Notes under the pieces: generated by a model
Told to the model about the DNA's origin: nothing
Seen by the model: the letters and a program-made list of their open reading frames with translations, nothing else
Databases searched by the model: none
Made by a program: the position numbers and the translations under genes
Part shown: in pieces, positions 58,459 to 64,000 of the stretch
Position numbering within the stretch: position 1 is the first letter of the stretch
Layout: every line of letters begins with the position of its first letter
Source of the DNA: Ephydatia muelleri
Lineage: Eukaryota > Porifera > Demospongiae > Spongillida > Spongillidae
Length of the DNA stretch: 64,000 bases
Reading direction: 5' to 3'
Assembly (NCBI GenBank): GCA_013339895.1
Contig: JABACO010000002.1
Span: 12,652,192 to 12,716,191, forward strand

Positions 58459-59794
58459 GTTCTGTGATAGACATTAATGTATGCACATGTGCCACTGTAT
58501 ACTGTACATTTGGGGGGGCGGGGGGAGGGATTTATTCACAATGCACAAGCCTTCTGACTGATGTTATCTACTGTACATGCATGTTTATGTGTATGAATGA
58601 GTGCTTCTGCATTTTGAGATGCATGAACATGGTGTGAATTGCACACATGCTTGTGGAATCCGTTTGCAAGTATTAGTGCAAGTATGAATGCAACATGTTA
58701 AAATAATAATGTGAACCAAAACATTTATGTGCTTTGCAGAATATTAAAATTTTACAATGTTCAGTGGGCTTTCTGGTAACTACATGTCATGTACAGTACA
58801 TTGAACATGATAACACATTAATATGCTGATCCCTCTACATCTAACTATTAGAGCAATCGGAAAACTCACTGAACTACAGGTATACCAAATATATAGAACG
58901 CTCACTAGATTTCGAACCTTGTTCTACAGACTACAGATACCATATACTTGTACTGTATAATATAACATTTGGATTCAGTTTCACGGATGTTGACCCTTGT
59001 GATTATATATATAATATACAGCATGCAATTCAAATCATGATATCTTCCAAACAGTAAACACTATGGACGTCATATTTGCAACACTTCATACCACACTATT
59101 TCTCTACGTGAAAATGTATTTGCAGTGTCTTGCCTAAGCACAATGCTGACATTATGACGTCCAAGGGTTCAAAACCGCCACATCTTCAAGTACAGTGTAG
59201 GAGCAGTGAAATTGTTTCAGATTCGGTGTGTACGTAGAGGGCTCCTGTCACTATTGATTTGTTCTGTTCATTAATTTTTACCTTTTCCATTGCTGAGGTA
59301 TATCTGTGCAAACATTTTCCGGGTTGTTTTGCACCATTAATTTTGGCAAACCACTCCCAATTAAATTTATCAAGAAAATCATTGGTGGGAATCGAGTGGG
59401 AAGATGTGCAATTTATACTTTCCACAGCTGTATATCTGTAATAGATAAAGTGATAAAAATTAACAACCAGATGATATCAATAGCGGTAGAACCCCTCTAC
59501 ATACACACTGAATTTGAAGTGATTTGAATACTCCTAACTGAAGATGTAGCGATTTAACTTGAACTAATGATCTAACTAACATCTTCCCACTCGATTCCCA
59601 CCAATGATATTTAACTAACTACTAACTGACTTCAATATAAAGCTATAACCATTTAAACGTGTCCTATTCGTTCATGGACACCCTGTATTGTGAGCATCAA
59701 TGTTCTGACCTCATTTTTAGCTATTAACATGTTAACCCTCATCAGTGTAGAGAAAACTGCACATACATGTATTACAGACCATATTCACCGACAG
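58459..59794 (+). other. K3 intron before kinase B
   Basis: Aligns with 45567-46889 of K2. Contains the 29-bp inverted repeat pair (59378-59406, 59578-59606). A 26-28 nt candidate exon near 58852-58880 has no fitting phase. Confidence 0.5.
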
Positions 59795-60688
59795 GTACAC
59801 ACAATCCCCTTCTTGGAAGGTCTTGATCAGAGACTGGAGAAAGGACGTGGTTCCTATGGAGCTGTTTATGAGGTCAAGCTGAATGGCCTTCCCTGCATTG
59901 CTAAGGGACTACATGAAATACTGTTAGGGTTAGGAGGGAACTTCCAAGTTGCTGAGACTGACATACAAGCAATACGACAAAAGTTCTTGAATGAATGTGT
60001 CTTAATGAGCAAACTGAAACACCCCAACATTGTACAGTTTCTTGGAGTTCATTCTACCAAGGACAATGAGTATCTTGTCATGGAGTACATGCATATGGAT
60101 TTGGCGCAGTGCTTACAAACATACCGTGACATACCTGCATCGGTTAAGGTCTCCATCCTCCATGATGTGTCATATGGACTGCTCCATTTACACTCTCAGG
60201 ATCCACCCATCCTTCATCGTGACCTTACAGCCACTAACATCCTCCTTACACAAGATATGAGAGCAAAAATAGCTGATCTTGGAGTGTCAAAAATATTTGA
60301 CCTTCACCAACTGCAAGCAACCTCAGTGCAAACTAAAGCACCTGGTACAACAGCTTATATGCCACCAGAGGCCCTGCGCCCTGATCCAAAGTATGACCTT
60401 AAATTAGATATATTTTCATTTGGAGTTCTGTCTCTTTATGCAGCCATTCAGGAGCTTCCTACTGAGTATGATAATGAACTTACTGCAGCAGTTGTTAAGA
60501 AGAAAGAAGTTCAAATATATAGAAGAAAGCATTGGATTGAAAAGATGGGGGTGGATCATCCTCTTCATCCATTGGTGATCAAGTGCCTTCAAGACAGACC
60601 AGAGCTGAGGCCTACAACGAAAGAACTTTGTGGAATGATTGGAAGTGTCCTTCCCCAACATAAGAAAGAATGGAAAAATGTGTTAGAG
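59795..60688 (+). CDS. K3 kinase B exon, TKL-like kinase
   Basis: 298 codons in one exon, phase 0 at both ends (acceptor CACCGACAG, donor GTAGTT). Upstream open codons from 59690 are intronic, because the acceptor is conserved in K2. Motifs by residue: GRGSYG 17-22, K37 in CIAKGL, helix-C E67, HRDLTATN 141-148, DLG 161-163, MPPEA 189-193, LDIFSFG 204-210, RPELRPT 268-274. All catalytic residues are present; DLG replaces DFG, which is tolerated in several active kinases. HRDLTATN and a PPE-type motif place it in the TKL/RIPK-like area, not IKK proper. Serine/threonine specificity is likely but not certain. Confidence 0.8.
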
Positions 60689-62169
60689 GTAGTTTTACCA
60701 TTGTGCAGTTTCGAGTAGTGAAAACTGAGCAGCTTGTCATTAAGTACAGACAAATTTCATAAACTTTGGTGGACATAAGCCTATGATATAATGTTTGTGG
60801 TATCTATATGTGCATCCCTGCATGTATCATCTCAATACAAGCAATAATAAAGAGATAAATCTGCTACATTGCCTCCATGTCCATAAGTCCTTCATGCAGT
60901 CTTCACAATCAATGAAGTTAGATTCAACACAATCAAGCTGTTACACTATATGCAGTCTATGAAATACAACATTTGTGCTTGTTTTCTTCTTACTATAATA
61001 TTGTGTTGGTTCATTTGTCTCTCATGCCTCTACAGTAGATTAAAGATTGTGTAAATTGATTTGTGGATGTGCAGTAAATTAATCTAAACATTTTCATTTA
61101 TATGATCTTTCCTGCTTGCAGCTCTACAGCCAGGTTCGAATGCTAAGAAGTGAATCTATTAAGTACTCCAGGAATGTGGTAAGAAGCATTAAACCTCCAT
61201 GTGGTGGCCATGTGTTTAGTTGTTATAAACCCCAGATTGACTAGTGTCATGTTTGAATCTGCATGTGCAATACTTTGTTTTCTAGCTTCTACTAACTGAC
61301 CTCCAGTTTATGCATAAAGCTCTACAAGATGCATGTGGTACACTGACTATATAATCCTTATTAATTATATGCTGACATGCATTCGGACATGCTATTGACT
61401 ATGGATCCAGCACCTGTTGGCCCATGCTTTATTATAGTGGGTGTTCACAAATGAAGGCAAGCATTTTAAATTAATTATATATTTTAACAGGGTTATTCAT
61501 CTAAATGAATTCATGACTATACATTGCTGAAGTTTGACTAATACGAACTGTGTTAGTAAAATCTGATTACATGTAGATGAAATGAAATACTTTATGCAAT
61601 ATAATAATGTATGATAACCGGGATCCTTTATGAGCACACATTAACCTGAATTAAAGTATCAAATTTTCAAAGCAAACAATGAAGCATGAAAACACTTAAA
61701 ACTGTAATGGCCTTTAAATGGCTATTTGACTTTTAATAATCAACTCAATGAAATAGTCATTTGACATCATTTCATGTTGGACTTACTAGAAATGTGTATT
61801 TATTTATTATTATTTTTTTTTTCAACATGATGGAAGGTTATTTATAAATTATTTCACAAACATGAATATGAAAAAAAGATAAAACAAAACTGATTTATGT
61901 AATGAATATTCAGCCTGAATAAATTTTAATGCCAATAACTCATTGAATTGAACGTGGTGAACTGTTCCACTGAATAATCATATCTGGCATGAATTATGCA
62001 TAATCAATTAGCTCTATGATACTAGAGGGCTTGATGTATGAGGGTTTTGATATAATTACTTAACCAATTGCAAAATTTGAATTTATAGTATTTGTTCTCA
62101 TTGCATTTTGCATTGGTGTTACATCTTGGAGTTGATTGCAACTGACTGCAGATCATTACTTTACTGCAG
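60689..62169 (+). other. K3 introns between kinase B and the last exon
   Basis: Carries the empty TTAA site at 61189; otherwise AT-rich and aligned with K2. Confidence 0.5.
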
Positions 62170-62202
62170 GGTCTGTCTGTTAGTAACCTGCTACCGCATT
62201 AA
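61122..62202 (+). CDS. K3 tail exons
   Basis: 61122-61178 encodes LYSQVRMLRSESIKYSRNV, phase 0. 62170-62202 encodes GLSVSNLLPH and a TAA stop. Both are conserved in K2 (48217-48273, 50231-50263). With kinase A, two coils, UBAN and kinase B, the chain would be about 869 residues. Confidence 0.6.
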
Positions 62203-63549
62203 CCTGCATCACAGTCTGGTATTGCTCCAAAACTTCGTGCTACAATGAAGGGAACAATTTATGATTTGATAACACTGGTGTACCACATTAGATTTTCTAT
62301 AAAAATCTGTTTCTCTTTATGAAATAATTGACAATGTATTTTGAAAATTAACCTCAGTTCGATATAAAATTGAAAAGTGACATACTCTATGTGCATAATT
62401 ATTGTTTTGTCTTATGTGTCAGCAGTCTCAATCATATCCAGTACATCGAGACGACATCTATGCATTATAAGTGGAAAGTATTTTCCGATTGCATTACTGG
62501 ATAGAGAGCAATCGGAAAATCATAACGATATAATATGTTACGGCATTTGCATTGAAAGTAAAAGTGCTAAACAGTGTCAAAGAGTACTTGCGGTTGAGGT
62601 GATTACGTAATGCAGTAAGTCATGCTTACGTCATGAACTAGTTAACTAATGTAAGCACGCTTGTGGATCGGTCCTCAACACATAACCATACGCGGAAATG
62701 CTTCTATAGCCGCGCCTCAGCCTGTCTTTGATCAGCCAATACATGTTCAATCCTACTTCTACTATATATCGGTACCATATATGAGGGGAAAGCCATTATA
62801 ACCTCATGGTTTCACAACTGTGCAGCTTCATCATAATGTGGTCCTCATTTTAGTCATGGGAACCATAATGTGGGGATTAAAGATTCTTGCTTCTCAGTAG
62901 CTTAATTGATTACAGTTATAAAATGCTGAACTATGTATAAAATATCAGATACTTTTATGGATTTACTTGCAGTTATTATTACAATATTGTAATGGTGCCA
63001 TTTTACAGACTAAAAGATAACATCATCAAACAGAAAGATTGAATTGTCCTATTGATATTCCTGATTAGTATAAGTGGAACACAATACTGTTATGCATCAG
63101 ATCATAAACTGGAATCAGCTTTGATCGTTACAAAATTTACAGCTGCATTATTGATCCACAAATGAACACGCATTCTTCATTTAGCACTCATGATCACATT
63201 TGCATTGTAATTTACATCAAAGGCAACACAGTACGAGGAAGACTTTATACATGAAATGGGAGGCCAAGGTTTTAAGCAGTCCAAGCAAGGATAGCAATTG
63301 AAGATGAATTGAAAGCTTTTGAAGGAGCACGAAGTGAGACCAGACCATACATAAACATGTCAAAGCGAGTGGCCTTAATGGTCATTGGAATCCAGGGAAA
63401 TTAGTGGAAGGTATCACTGATAGCCATGGGGTAGCATGAACGGCTGCTACTGACAAGAGGTGAACTCAGCTGGTGGGATAGGAAGACTCTATCAGGATGC
63501 GGAACTTTTGGTCTTTGAACATCCTACCTGTAGATAGAACGTTTTGGGT
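62203..63549. other. Downstream of K3
   Basis: Aligned with 50264-51429; holds the 184-bp block missing from K2. Nothing coding recognised. Confidence 0.45.
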
Positions 63550-63900
63550 GTGAGCGATGTGGCGGTACTTTCACTTGCGTGATGTGGTGGTGGTGGACTT
63601 CTTTCAGCGTGCTCACCTGTGTGTGAGATGGAGAAGGGCCATAGTCTCACCAGAAGTCCTAACCACTCCAGATCTGCAGATGTGCTCATTGCTGGGTGGG
63701 ACAGGAGCAAGCCTGCAGCATTCGATGTCATGGTATTTACCCAGTCATCTTGGGTGAATCATACAAATGGCCGGTGCAGCATATGTGGCTTCAGGGACCT
63801 GCAAGCTGGTCCCAAATGTCTAGAACTAGGGTGGACTTGCATTTTCCTAGCTATGGCATCTCTACTTTCCAACCTTTTGTCTTGACAATCTGCATTTATG
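63550..63900 (+). mobile_element. Retroelement C-terminal relic, array copy 2
   Basis: Counterpart of 51430-51780, over 95% identical by eye, in the same position relative to the kinase gene. Confidence 0.5.
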
Positions 63901-63965
63901 TCATGTATGAGTGGAACTGTAATTGGAGTTTACACCCAAAATTGCTAAGTGAATCATGTTAGGTA

Positions 63966-64000
63966 CTTGAAACAATGAAGGAGGAGATAGCAGTGAAGGT
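63966..64000 (+). pseudogene. Start of the next decayed adaptor remnant
   Basis: ETMKEEIAVKV-coding sequence as at 51841, cut by the window edge; the array continues to the right. Confidence 0.55.

Noticed and set aside
59690-59794. Start of kinase B at the upstream ATG (MSINVLTSF...)
   Set aside because: A conserved acceptor at 59794 and phase-0 entry fit an internal exon; the upstream codons look intronic.

Overview
The window looks like nuclear DNA of an early-branching animal, most likely a demosponge. The basis is AT-rich sequence, genes split by short GT-AG introns, many copies of the palindrome TACATGTA, a Helitron with an OTU domain, and tandem kinase and adaptor genes. The species call is inference. 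No bacterial features, CRISPR arrays, rRNA or confident tRNA genes were seen.

Layout. 0.3-0.8 kb: end of a CD225/dispanin-like membrane protein gene (minus). 1.8-9.5 kb: a broken copy (G1) of a NEMO/optineurin/ABIN-like ubiquitin-adaptor gene, split by a foldback element that itself carries a RAG1-N/Chapaev-like transposon. 10.8-14.7 kb: a BEN-domain gene (minus) whose first coding exon is interrupted by a TA-flanked element carrying an OTU-protease ORF. 17.5-18.9 kb: kinase exon K1. 18.9-22.5 kb: low-complexity DNA and weak exons. 22.5-36.5 kb: nested transposons (hAT-like MITEs, a RAG1-N-like element with a zinc-finger ORF, a 9.4-kb Helitron). 37.3-41.4 kb: an apparently intact adaptor gene (G2), nine phase-0 exons and 650 residues, with a UBAN-type ubiquitin-binding coiled coil and a C-terminal CCHC zinc finger. 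43.5-44.9 kb: retroelement relic. 44.9-64 kb: tandem array, period about 12-13 kb, of genes combining coiled coil, UBAN motif and a TKL-like kinase (K2 damaged, K3 intact-looking). The array runs off the right edge.

How the genes relate. G1, G2, K1, K2 and K3 share the same UBAN-type exon, and all have phase-0 introns. Known UBAN proteins read linear ubiquitin chains and control IKK/TBK1-type kinases in NF-kB and autophagy signalling. Here the ubiquitin-reading coil appears to be spliced directly to one or two kinase domains. This is the most novel feature of the window. The locus grew by segmental duplication, and paralogous copies supply empty sites that date and delimit several insertions (Helitron, TTAA element, RAG1-N-like element).
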